Below are positions 1-6,090 of a stretch of 6,090 nucleotides of DNA, piece by piece. Numbering within the stretch: position 1 is the stretch's first letter; each line of letters starts with the position of its first letter. The notes under the pieces were generated by a model, which worked only from the letters and a program-made list of their open reading frames with translations, was not told the DNA's origin and did no database searches. The position numbers were made by a program, and so were the translations under genes. This DNA is from Bacteroidales bacterium. GTDB lineage: Bacteria > Bacteroidota > Bacteroidia > Bacteroidales > F082. The DNA lies in NCBI GenBank assembly GCA_023229135.1, contig JALNZT010000076.1, forward strand, positions 1 to 6,090, given 5' to 3'.

Positions 1-49
1 CCTAACAAATGAAATTGAAAAGTAAAATTAACCAAACAATTACAACTTT

Positions 50-514
50 ATGAAAACTTTCCTGACCCTGATTTGCATGACATTAAGCATGCATATTGCA
101 AGCGCACAACAAACCGTAAGCTACGCCTACGACAACAATGGCAACCGAACCGGACGAACCATTGTATTGCCGAAAACAAGTGAAGAAATGATTAAGGAAT
201 CAGATTTTTTTAGTCAGGGCGATACCCCTGATACTGATAAGCTTAGCATTTTACACGATGGCCTTGACGAATACGCCCTTAGGCTTTACCCTAACCCCAC
301 AAACGGACGGGTGGTGGTAGAAAGTGATGCGCCAATCGGTAAAATAGACATCTACCTTACTGATGCGCAAGGGAATTTGCTCGAAACCATTACCCCGGAA
401 TCAGCCGTTCAACACCCGATCACTTTGGATCTGAGTGCCTACAGCAGCGGAATCTATTACCTGAAATTTGTAAGCGGACAGGACAGCCGCGTATGGAAAA
501 TAATCAAACAATAA
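50..514 (+). CDS. Small secreted protein with one YD motif and a T9SS type A C-terminal sorting domain
   Basis: This is a complete 154-residue protein. Residues 1-19 form a Sec signal peptide (MKT, hydrophobic core, IASA then QQ), so it should enter the periplasm. Residues 24-34 (SYAYDNNGNRT) are a single YD motif of the kind repeated in RHS proteins. Residues about 41-75 are an acidic, low-complexity linker. Residues about 77-154 match the T9SS type A sorting domain: the LYPNPTNG start, an IDIYLTDAQGN strand, the L.L..YSSGIYYLKF block and the basic end WKIIKQ. By family knowledge this tail sends proteins across the outer membrane and is then removed, with the cargo released or anchored to the surface. 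The start at 50 gives the intact signal peptide; the leader is A/T-rich with no Shine-Dalgarno box. The gene lies 28 bases before the giant RHS gene and is probably co-transcribed with it. Once processed, little but the YD motif and linker would remain, so a role as adaptor or anchor for its neighbour is plausible but unproven. A shrunken relic of a larger RHS gene is the alternative. Confidence 0.9.
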   Translation: MKTFLTLICMTLSMHIASAQQTVSYAYDNNGNRTGRTIVLPKTSEEMIKESDFFSQGDTPDTDKLSILHDGLDEYALRLYPNPTNGRVVVESDAPIGKIDIYLTDAQGNLLETITPESAVQHPITLDLSAYSSGIYYLKFVSGQDSRVWKIIKQ

Positions 515-542
515 GCAAAACAACCCTCTAAAGAAAACCACG

Positions 543-3500
543 ATGAAAAAGCATTTTATAATATTTGCAGGATTACTGATGAGCCTAAGCTTAATCACTT
601 TTGCACAAGAAGAAGTAGGAACGTTAAACGGACAATTAACAGTAGCACCCAATGGAGCTGCGATGTATAGTATTCAATTGGATTTGCCAGAAGGCAGAGG
701 TGGCCTTACGCCTCAAATTGCGCTACAATATAATAGCCTGGCCGGCGATGGCGTGCTGGGCAAGGGCTGGGGCATTAGCGGCTGGTCGTATGTAGGGCGT
801 GAGGCTGAAACGCCATATTATGAAGGGATTGAGGACTATCAAAGTAAAATAAGTCGTGTTGACTTTATTGGTGACGGTTTTTCGATTGACGGTAACAGGT
901 TGTTGTTAGTACAACAATCTAGAGGCATAGACACCTATCGTTTTGAAATAGATAATAATACGCGTGTTTTACATCATAATCCTTCCAGAGCATCAGATAG
1001 AAAAAACAAAGTACGGGATAATTCCTATTTTGAAGTACAATCACCTGATGGATCAATTAAACTATATGGATTAAATGGTTCCAAGCAAATTTATGGTGTG
1101 GACAACTTTGCCATACGCTATTACCTTAAGGAAGTAGTTGACCTTTCAGGTAATATTATTGAATATAATTATGATATATACCAAGATTATGGTGAACTAT
1201 ATTTAAAAAACATCATTTACTCTAAAAAGAACAAAAATACTGAGATTATTAGTACTGAGTTTTATAAAGTAGAGTTTATTTACGGCCCCATTCCGAAGGC
1301 ACACAACTACACAACTTTTGTACCCTACCATCATGATAAGTATGAATATACTGTTAGCCAAGAGCTTGAAAGTATAACCCTCAGCTTTTTTGAAGGAGGA
1401 TCATCAAGTGTCGTAAAGCAATGGAGATTAGAGTATCAACAGGGTGGCTTGTTTGGTGAGATTAATTCTAGCGCAGGAAAGAGTTTTCTAAAACAAATCA
1501 CTTTATCTGATGGCACTGGAAAAGCACTTAAACCAACGGTTTTTGAATGGACATACAATATCAGCTCTGACGGAAAAGAAAGAAGGTTAGCTACTGAAAC
1601 TTTTGAAAACACCTACTTTTTGAATACGCAGAGCATTTCGGGTGATTTCAATGGAGACGGATTAACAGATATTGCTGAACGATTTAGCTCCCCGGATTAC
1701 GGTACCTGTCTCAGAATTAATAATGGTTCAGGTTTATCAGGCAGAAGTGTTATTGATTCCGAATTTCAGGGGGAGATGATTGCTATGGATGTAAACGGCA
1801 ATGGTGCTGACGAGCTTATAGTATTTACTAATAATGAGGAAATACGGCTATATGCATGGAATGGCAACAGTATGAGGCAGGTAGGAAATGAAATTAATGA
1901 AAAGATTATACGTAAAGGTGATTTTACAGGTGATGGAATGGCAGACCTGATTACGAAATTAGGAAGTGACTTTTTTCTGTATCCCGGCAAGCCAGATATT
2001 ACTGAATTTCTTAGTGCAGCAAATAGAAAGTCACTCGGTGTTTTTAACAACTTCGAGAATGCCTTTACCGGTAACTTTTTTGGGAATGCCAAAACAGGTT
2101 TTATGCGCAGAGACGGAGCAGTGCTAAAACTTTATGCGCTCAGAGTAACTCAAACAACAACTGGCAAATCTTATACCATTGACAATCAAGTAGGTGAAGA
2201 TACTCCGCTTGGTTTTAAAGCTGATAATGTCTTCTCGATAAATGTTGGAGACTTTAATGGTGATGGTAAAGATGACTTGATAATCACCGAAATGACTGAT
2301 ACCTACTATAATAAAAGAAATACCCATATTTTCTATAGCTATGGTAATGGTTTTGAAAAAAAGATTAATCTTGGTTTCTGGAATCAAATACGATGGTATG
2401 AGAAGCCTAATCAATACCTTATAGCTGACTTTAATAATGATGGCGTATCTGATATTCTCTTTTGGAATTATAATACGCCTAACAGTGAATTCGTTTTAAA
2501 TCACTACTTCATGTTTAAGTCGCAAGGTGTTGAGGATGATTTTGGTTTTAAAATGCGAAATGTTACAACGCGTTCTGAATTTATAGAACCCGAACCCAAT
2601 AGCACTAGATTTGGTAATTATCATATTGGCGATTTTAACGGAAATGGCGAAACTGACATTTTTTTCCAGTTTTTTTCCGAGTATGGCACTCCTGTATCAG
2701 CAATTGATTCAACGAATATAAAGCCTCCAGCTTCTTATATCATCAATCAATACCATAACCTGGCCGACAATTCTTCCCCCGACGATGTAATCACGGGTAT
2801 TACTAACGGTTTAGGTGTGTATCAAAAGATAAGTTATAAGCCTTATAAAGCAGGGAAATACGAACCAAAAAATTATCCTGTTATGATACATAAAAAACCC
2901 TTCACCTTGGTGAGCAAAATTGAAACCCGTAGCCCTCAGGGTGATTTCTACCCGGCCACAGAATATGAGTTCAGCGGTTTGATGCTTCATGCGCAAGGAA
3001 AAGGCTTATTGGGATTTCAAAGAACACAAGTGACAGATCAAATGACAGCTACACGAACAGAATCACAAAAAGAATTACTTATAGAAGCTGACAGTTATTA
3101 TTTTCCTTATGATGCTTTTCAATATACAAAACACCTGAAAACCAACAATATTCTAAGTCAAACCAGAACAAGCTATGAAGTATTTCAGACCACAGCTATA
3201 GATAACAAGCTGGTGTTTAAGCCGATTATGACCAGAAGTGTAACCAATCAATGGGATAACGATGCCGGACACGCTTATGTTGGTATGAATGCGCATTGGC
3301 AGGATATGAGTGGAATTGATGCGCATGGCAATTCTATACTATCCCATCAAATTGCTGACGAATGGGCCAGTAAACCCAGACTTGATACCGCTGTTATGCA
3401 TAGTATCACGACCAATAAGGCTGAATATAACTATCCTACTTTAGATAAATGGATAATAACGCCCAAATACCATCAAACTATTTATCACTCAAAAGAAATA

Positions 3501-6090
3501 CCGGGCGAGGTAATTGAGAAAACAGCATACACCTATAAACCAAGTGGTTTGCCGGAAACCTCAACTTTTTATCCTCAGGCTAATGCAAACTCTAAACTGG
3601 CACTGCAAACCAGCTACGATCAGTATGATATTTACGGGAATCTTAAACAAAAATCCGTGTCAGCCATAAACGATCCTGCTTTGGCTGACAGGCTTACCAA
3701 GTTTGAATATGATAAAACCGGTAGATTTCTGCAACAAAAAACCATTGAAATGACGGCTGGCGATGACTGGATTGAAAAGTATAAGTACGGCCATAAGCTG
3801 GGCCTTTTGGTCAGTAAAAGTTTGATTGATGGTAACACAATCAAATATAGGTATAATTCTTTTGGTAGTTTAATAGAAACTACCCATCCCGACAGAACTA
3901 CCGACCACATCAAAATAGAGTGGTGCAAATCAGGCCCCAGTGTCCCAAAATACGCGACATACGCCTCGTCACAATATACTAAACCTAGGGGTTCTGAGGA
4001 TATTTGGCATGAAAAAACCGTGTATTACGATTCTTATGGACGAAAACTGCGTGAGGCTGTAAAAAATATTCAGGATAAAACCATCTTTAACGATTATGAA
4101 TATAATCTCAAGGGTCAACTTGAGCGTGCTTATGAACCTTATTATATAGCAGATGGTAAGGCGTTATTTACCACGTATCGCTACGATGAACTGGGAAGGC
4201 TAAATGAAACAATATTGCCCGACAATTCAATAGATAGCATCATTTATCTAGGGCGTAAAACCCTTACATCCAGAACAAAAGGGGATATCAGGATAGCTAC
4301 CGAAACCGTTGTAAATATCATGGGAGATACAGATATGAAAACAGATGCGGTGATGACGATTAATTATAATTACGATGGCAAAAGACGGCTGCGCGAAACC
4401 TACGTGGGGCTTACTGCTACCGAAATTACCTATGATGAGGCGGGCAACCAACAATCCCTTATTGATCCCGATGCCGGTACAATAAGCTATACCTATAACG
4501 CCTTTGGTGAACTTACCAGCCAAATTGATGCTAATGGAAACCATACGGAAATAACATATAATGACGGACGATTGGACAGCAAAACATTATCCAACTTACA
4601 AGAAACCATTACGTATGATTACGATTATTACCTGTCCTCAACACAAAACGGCTTCGGGCAACTGATGGAGGAAAGCTGTAACAACGGCACATCCATAGCC
4701 TACACTTATGATGCATTAGGAAGAATTTCCGAAAAAACCGAAACCATTAACCAAAATAGTTTTACCTTTGGCTACGCTTACAACAAATCAACCGGTATGT
4801 TAGAAACCTACACCTATCCCAGTGGCTTTGCGCTAATGTACGTTTACAACCAAGGTGGTGATATGAGCAGTATTTTAGGGTTTTTTGGCAGCTACTGGGG
4901 AAGCTTGTGGAAAGGCACTCAGCAAAACCAACGTGGGCAGTGGATTAATTATCAATCCCCAAGCCTCTATATTGGAAATTCTTACGATGATTATGGCTAT
5001 CCCACGGGTACAATAGCGCGAAAAGTACCCACTATGACTTTAGTTCAAGACTACCGCTACGGTTTTGAATCAGCAACCGGAAATTTAAGCTATCGCACTG
5101 ATGCTCTCAGAGGACTAACCGAGAGCTTCACTTATGATGACGATGATCTGCACAGCCGCCTCACCAGCTGGAGCATAAATGGCCAAAACCAAGCCGAACT
5201 ACAGTACCAACCAAACGGCAATATCAGCCGCAAAACCGATGTGAGTGCGGCGCATAACAGCTACCATTACCAGCACCCGCAGGGCAAACCCCATGCCGTA
5301 ACCAGCGTGACTCAACCTACAACGGATTTTGTAAGTGCTGCTCCGGAGCAAAGCATTACCTATACTCCTTTTAATAAGCTAAGCAGCCTTAGCAATGCAT
5401 ATCCCAGTGGTATAAGCTATGAGCTTGGCATAACTTATGGCCCGGATAACCAGCGTAAGTTTAGTCTTTTGTCAGAAGACCAGGGAGTGGGAATGCCACT
5501 TCTTACTGAAACCTATTACCTGGGGCAATACGAAACCAAAAGACAATTGCCTTCAACAGAGCAAAAAATCCATTACCTCAACAGCCCCACCGGCTTATTT
5601 GGTATATTGGTGCAGCAAGGCAGCAGCGAGCAATTGTATTACGTGCTAAAGGATCATTTGGGTTCGATTACAGGCATTGCAGATGCCTCCGGCGATATAC
5701 TCGAAGAGCTCAGTTACGACCCCTGGGGTCGTAGACGCAACGCTAATAACTGGACAGACTACAATGTTGCACCCACCCGTTTCGACCGCGGTTACACAGG
5801 TCATGAACACCTCAGCCAGTTCGGCTTAATCAACATGAATGGTCGCGTTTACGACCCCTTCCTGGCACGCTTCCTCTCTCCCGACCCTTATGTACAGGCA
5901 CCAGATTACAGCCAAAACTACAACCGCTACAGCTACGCCTGGAATAACCCGCTGAAATATACGGATCCGAGTGGGGAGTTTATATTTACTGCCTTAGCTA
6001 TTTTAACAGGTCAATTGTGGGCTTTACCTATCACGATTGGAGCTGATATTGGAGCAATTACCGGCGGCATAAGGGGTGCAAATTCTGATG
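543..6090 (+). CDS. Giant secreted SpvB/TcB-TcC-like RHS toxin protein, partial at the 3' end
   Basis: The frame is open from ATG 543 to the window edge (1849 codons, no stop), so the N-terminus is present and the C-terminus missing. Residues 1-21 are a Sec signal peptide (MKKH, hydrophobic core, TFA then QEE). Residues about 26-330 are SpvB-like, with a clear opening block (Y42, LPEGRGGLTP, YNS, G70-L72-G73-G75-W76). FG-GAP/VCBS repeats follow at about 367-710, a TcB midN-like region at about 747-840, RHS YD repeats from about 1025, a TcB midC-like segment at about 1127-1220, the RHS core at about 1700-1811 (DHLGS, YDPWGR, GYTGHEH, SPDP, DPSGE) and a variable tip from 1812. In Tc toxins, TcB and TcC form a closed shell holding a toxic C-terminus that is cut free by a self-protease in the core; here both seem to be one chain. 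The role is therefore probably delivery of a toxin to competing bacteria or host cells. The leader is A-rich with no Shine-Dalgarno box. The start is supported by the signal peptide immediately after it. The toxin activity cannot be read from this window, and a T9SS tail beyond the edge cannot be excluded. Confidence 0.95.
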   Translation, partial: MKKHFIIFAGLLMSLSLITFAQEEVGTLNGQLTVAPNGAAMYSIQLDLPEGRGGLTPQIALQYNSLAGDGVLGKGWGISGWSYVGREAETPYYEGIEDYQSKISRVDFIGDGFSIDGNRLLLVQQSRGIDTYRFEIDNNTRVLHHNPSRASDRKNKVRDNSYFEVQSPDGSIKLYGLNGSKQIYGVDNFAIRYYLKEVVDLSGNIIEYNYDIYQDYGELYLKNIIYSKKNKNTEIISTEFYKVEFIYGPIPKAHNYTTFVPYHHDKYEYTVSQELESITLSFFEGGSSSVVKQWRLEYQQGGLFGEINSSAGKSFLKQITLSDGTGKALKPTVFEWTYNISSDGKERRLATETFENTYFLNTQSISGDFNGDGLTDIAERFSSPDYGTCLRINNGSGLSGRSVIDSEFQGEMIAMDVNGNGADELIVFTNNEEIRLYAWNGNSMRQVGNEINEKIIRKGDFTGDGMADLITKLGSDFFLYPGKPDITEFLSAANRKSLGVFNNFENAFTGNFFGNAKTGFMRRDGAVLKLYALRVTQTTTGKSYTIDNQVGEDTPLGFKADNVFSINVGDFNGDGKDDLIITEMTDTYYNKRNTHIFYSYGNGFEKKINLGFWNQIRWYEKPNQYLIADFNNDGVSDILFWNYNTPNSEFVLNHYFMFKSQGVEDDFGFKMRNVTTRSEFIEPEPNSTRFGNYHIGDFNGNGETDIFFQFFSEYGTPVSAIDSTNIKPPASYIINQYHNLADNSSPDDVITGITNGLGVYQKISYKPYKAGKYEPKNYPVMIHKKPFTLVSKIETRSPQGDFYPATEYEFSGLMLHAQGKGLLGFQRTQVTDQMTATRTESQKELLIEADSYYFPYDAFQYTKHLKTNNILSQTRTSYEVFQTTAIDNKLVFKPIMTRSVTNQWDNDAGHAYVGMNAHWQDMSGIDAHGNSILSHQIADEWASKPRLDTAVMHSITTNKAEYNYPTLDKWIITPKYHQTIYHSKEIPGEVIEKTAYTYKPSGLPETSTFYPQANANSKLALQTSYDQYDIYGNLKQKSVSAINDPALADRLTKFEYDKTGRFLQQKTIEMTAGDDWIEKYKYGHKLGLLVSKSLIDGNTIKYRYNSFGSLIETTHPDRTTDHIKIEWCKSGPSVPKYATYASSQYTKPRGSEDIWHEKTVYYDSYGRKLREAVKNIQDKTIFNDYEYNLKGQLERAYEPYYIADGKALFTTYRYDELGRLNETILPDNSIDSIIYLGRKTLTSRTKGDIRIATETVVNIMGDTDMKTDAVMTINYNYDGKRRLRETYVGLTATEITYDEAGNQQSLIDPDAGTISYTYNAFGELTSQIDANGNHTEITYNDGRLDSKTLSNLQETITYDYDYYLSSTQNGFGQLMEESCNNGTSIAYTYDALGRISEKTETINQNSFTFGYAYNKSTGMLETYTYPSGFALMYVYNQGGDMSSILGFFGSYWGSLWKGTQQNQRGQWINYQSPSLYIGNSYDDYGYPTGTIARKVPTMTLVQDYRYGFESATGNLSYRTDALRGLTESFTYDDDDLHSRLTSWSINGQNQAELQYQPNGNISRKTDVSAAHNSYHYQHPQGKPHAVTSVTQPTTDFVSAAPEQSITYTPFNKLSSLSNAYPSGISYELGITYGPDNQRKFSLLSEDQGVGMPLLTETYYLGQYETKRQLPSTEQKIHYLNSPTGLFGILVQQGSSEQLYYVLKDHLGSITGIADASGDILEELSYDPWGRRRNANNWTDYNVAPTRFDRGYTGHEHLSQFGLINMNGRVYDPFLARFLSPDPYVQAPDYSQNYNRYSYAWNNPLKYTDPSGEFIFTALAILTGQLWALPITIGADIGAITGGIRGANSD
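618..1530 (+). other. SpvB-like N-terminal domain of the RHS protein
   Basis: Residues about 26-330 match the SpvB/TcB N-terminal family. The best evidence is the opening block at residues 38-86: G..MYSI.L.LP.GRGGL.P...L.YNS..G.G.LG.GW.ISG...V.R, which is the family hallmark. After residue 90 the similarity is only in style (the stretch SPDGSIKLYG, then repeated YNYD-like strands), and the right-hand edge is approximate. In Tc toxins this domain forms part of the beta-strand shell of TcB. SpvB of Salmonella itself carries a C-terminal ADP-ribosyltransferase; nothing of that enzyme is visible here. Confidence 0.85.
1641..2730 (+). repeat. FG-GAP/VCBS repeats, probable beta-propeller
   Basis: Six copies of the Asp/Gly-rich loop are visible at the protein level: GDFNGDGLTDI (residue 367), MDVNGNGADEL (415), GDFTGDGMADL (459), GDFNGDGKDDL (569), ADFNNDGVSDI (627) and GDFNGNGETDI (696). 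A seventh, degenerate copy is at residue 510 (GNFFGNAKTG). Such D-x-N-x-D-G loops bind calcium in integrin-like propellers. In TcB the propeller closes one end of the toxin shell and is the docking and gating face for TcA. Six or seven blades agree with a single propeller. Blade edges are not defined by sequence alone. Confidence 0.88.
2781..3065 (+). other. TcB middle/N-terminal (midN-like) domain
   Basis: Residues about 747-840 follow the propeller with the family pattern: DDVITGITNGLG, then a strand (YQKISYKPY), a loop containing P and the hydrophobic TLVSKIETRSPQG, a tyrosine strand (TEYEFSG) and the closing KGLLGFQRTQV at residues 820-830. The GLLGF motif after a Y.Y.G strand is typical of TcB and SpvB-type insecticidal toxin proteins. 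It is probably structural, as part of the shell wall. The assignment rests on motif recall and the domain edges are rough. Confidence 0.7.
3609..5470 (+). repeat. RHS/YD repeat region, including a TcB midC-like segment
   Basis: Tyrosine/glycine-rich repeats of the RHS type spread over residues about 1025-1640. The clearest are FEYDKTGRFL (1054), VYYDSYGRKLR (1160), YRYDELGRL (1212), NYDGKRRL (1276), ITYDEAGNQ (1295), YTYNAFGEL (1316), YTYDALGRI (1387), SYDDYGYP (1480) and FTYDDDDLHSRL (1529). Residues 1127-1220 (W1127, a YASSQY strand, YYDSYGRKLRE, YEPYY, then YRYDELGRL) follow the order seen in the TcB mid/C-terminal region. RHS repeats form the spiralling beta-strand wall of a hollow cocoon around the toxin. 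The repeats are divergent in DNA, and I see no long direct nucleotide repeats. Confidence 0.85.
5640..5975 (+). other. RHS-associated core domain with probable self-cleavage motif
   Basis: Residues 1700-1811 carry the conserved core: YVLKDHLGSITGI (1700), ELSYDPWGRRR (1722-1732), GYTGHEHLSQFGLINMNGR (1750-1768), VYDPFLARFLSPDPYVQ (1769-1785), NRYSYAWNNPLKYTDPSGE (ending at 1812). In TcC and Rhs effectors this domain is an aspartyl self-protease that cuts just after the terminal DPxG, freeing the C-terminal toxin inside the shell. By analogy R1776, D1781 and D1808 are candidate active residues, and the cut would fall near residues 1811-1813. This block is the best-conserved part of the protein and the strongest evidence for the family. 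Confidence 0.93.
5976..6090 (+). other. Start of variable C-terminal tip (toxin region, truncated by window)
   Basis: From residue 1812 the conserved core ends and 38 residues of unrelated sequence follow before the window stops. They are hydrophobic and rich in Gly and Ala: a stretch FIFTALAILTGQLWALPITI, then G1833-A-D-I-G-A-I-T-G-G-I-R-G-A. Segments of this kind often sit between the RHS core and the toxin in Bacteroidota and may be a linker or a membrane-active helix pair. No catalytic motif is visible. The toxin family cannot be called from what is present. Confidence 0.7.

Noticed and set aside
1..49. Possible Bacteroidota promoter (-33 TTG / -7 TAnnTTTG) before the first gene
   Set aside because: A TTG occurs at 15-17, but no TAnnTTTG box follows at a suitable distance. 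The promoter is probably further upstream, outside the window.
515..542. Terminator or hidden small gene between the two CDSs
   Set aside because: The 28 bases contain no inverted repeat with a T-run and no start codon with room for a gene.
401..652. Minus-strand 83-codon ORF across the gene junction
   Set aside because: It overlaps the sorting tail of one gene and the signal peptide of the next, both well supported, and its translation resembles no family.
1766..4544. Several minus-strand ORFs of 60-110 codons (1766-2092, 2124-2414, 2811-2996, 3632-3928, 4248-4544)
   Set aside because: All lie opposite the continuous RHS frame, have no recognisable domains and overlap conserved motifs such as FG-GAP and YD repeats. 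They are shadows.
3609..5470. CRISPR array or tandem DNA repeats
   Set aside because: The repetition is at the protein level only (YD motifs with irregular spacing); no constant-length DNA repeats with unique spacers are present.
5437..5649. Plus-strand 70-codon ORF in another frame
   Set aside because: It lies inside the RHS frame where the main frame encodes conserved pre-core sequence; its Cys/Trp-rich translation looks like noise.
543..6090. Frameshift or pseudogene status of the large gene
   Set aside because: Full translation in one frame has no stop, and the domain order continues unbroken from SpvB to the RHS core, so the gene appears intact up to the window edge.

Overview
The window looks like Bacteroidota DNA. 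The first gene ends in a type IX secretion (T9SS) type A sorting tail, a system confined to this phylum and close relatives. Neither gene has a Shine-Dalgarno box, only A-rich leaders. The RHS core of the second gene has the form typical of Bacteroidota (GYTGHEHL..FGLINMNGRVYDP...RFLSPDPYVQ...NNPLKYTDPSGE). I cannot name a genus.

The layout is simple: two genes on the + strand, 28 bases apart, with no visible terminator between them, so probably one transcription unit. Bases 50-514 encode a 154-residue secreted protein made of a signal peptide, one YD (RHS-type) motif, a linker and a T9SS sorting tail. From base 543 one reading frame stays open to the last base (1849 codons, no stop). It is the start of a very large exported toxin-delivery protein that is cut off by the window edge. 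I translated it codon by codon and found no frameshift or internal stop. All other ORFs of about 60-110 residues are shadows of this frame.

The large protein has, in order: a Sec signal peptide (about 1-21); an SpvB-like N-terminal domain (about 26-330); a run of FG-GAP/VCBS repeats that probably forms a beta-propeller (about 367-710); a TcB middle region (about 747-840 and 1127-1220); RHS/YD repeats (about 1025-1640); the RHS-associated core (about 1700-1811); and the first residues of a variable tip (1812 onward). This is the order of Tc toxin subunits B and C joined in one chain. By family knowledge such proteins fold into a hollow beta-strand cocoon enclosing a C-terminal toxin, which is released by self-cleavage after the core. 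The toxin itself, and any immunity gene, lie beyond base 6090.

The most interesting point is the pairing. The giant protein shows no sorting tail in the visible part, while the small gene just upstream carries one together with a single RHS-like YD motif. The small protein may be a surface anchor, sorting adaptor or partner of the cocoon; this is inference. Base composition also varies strongly along the large gene, with a GC-rich SpvB head and RHS core and AT-rich regions between them and at the tip, as expected of a mosaic polymorphic toxin.
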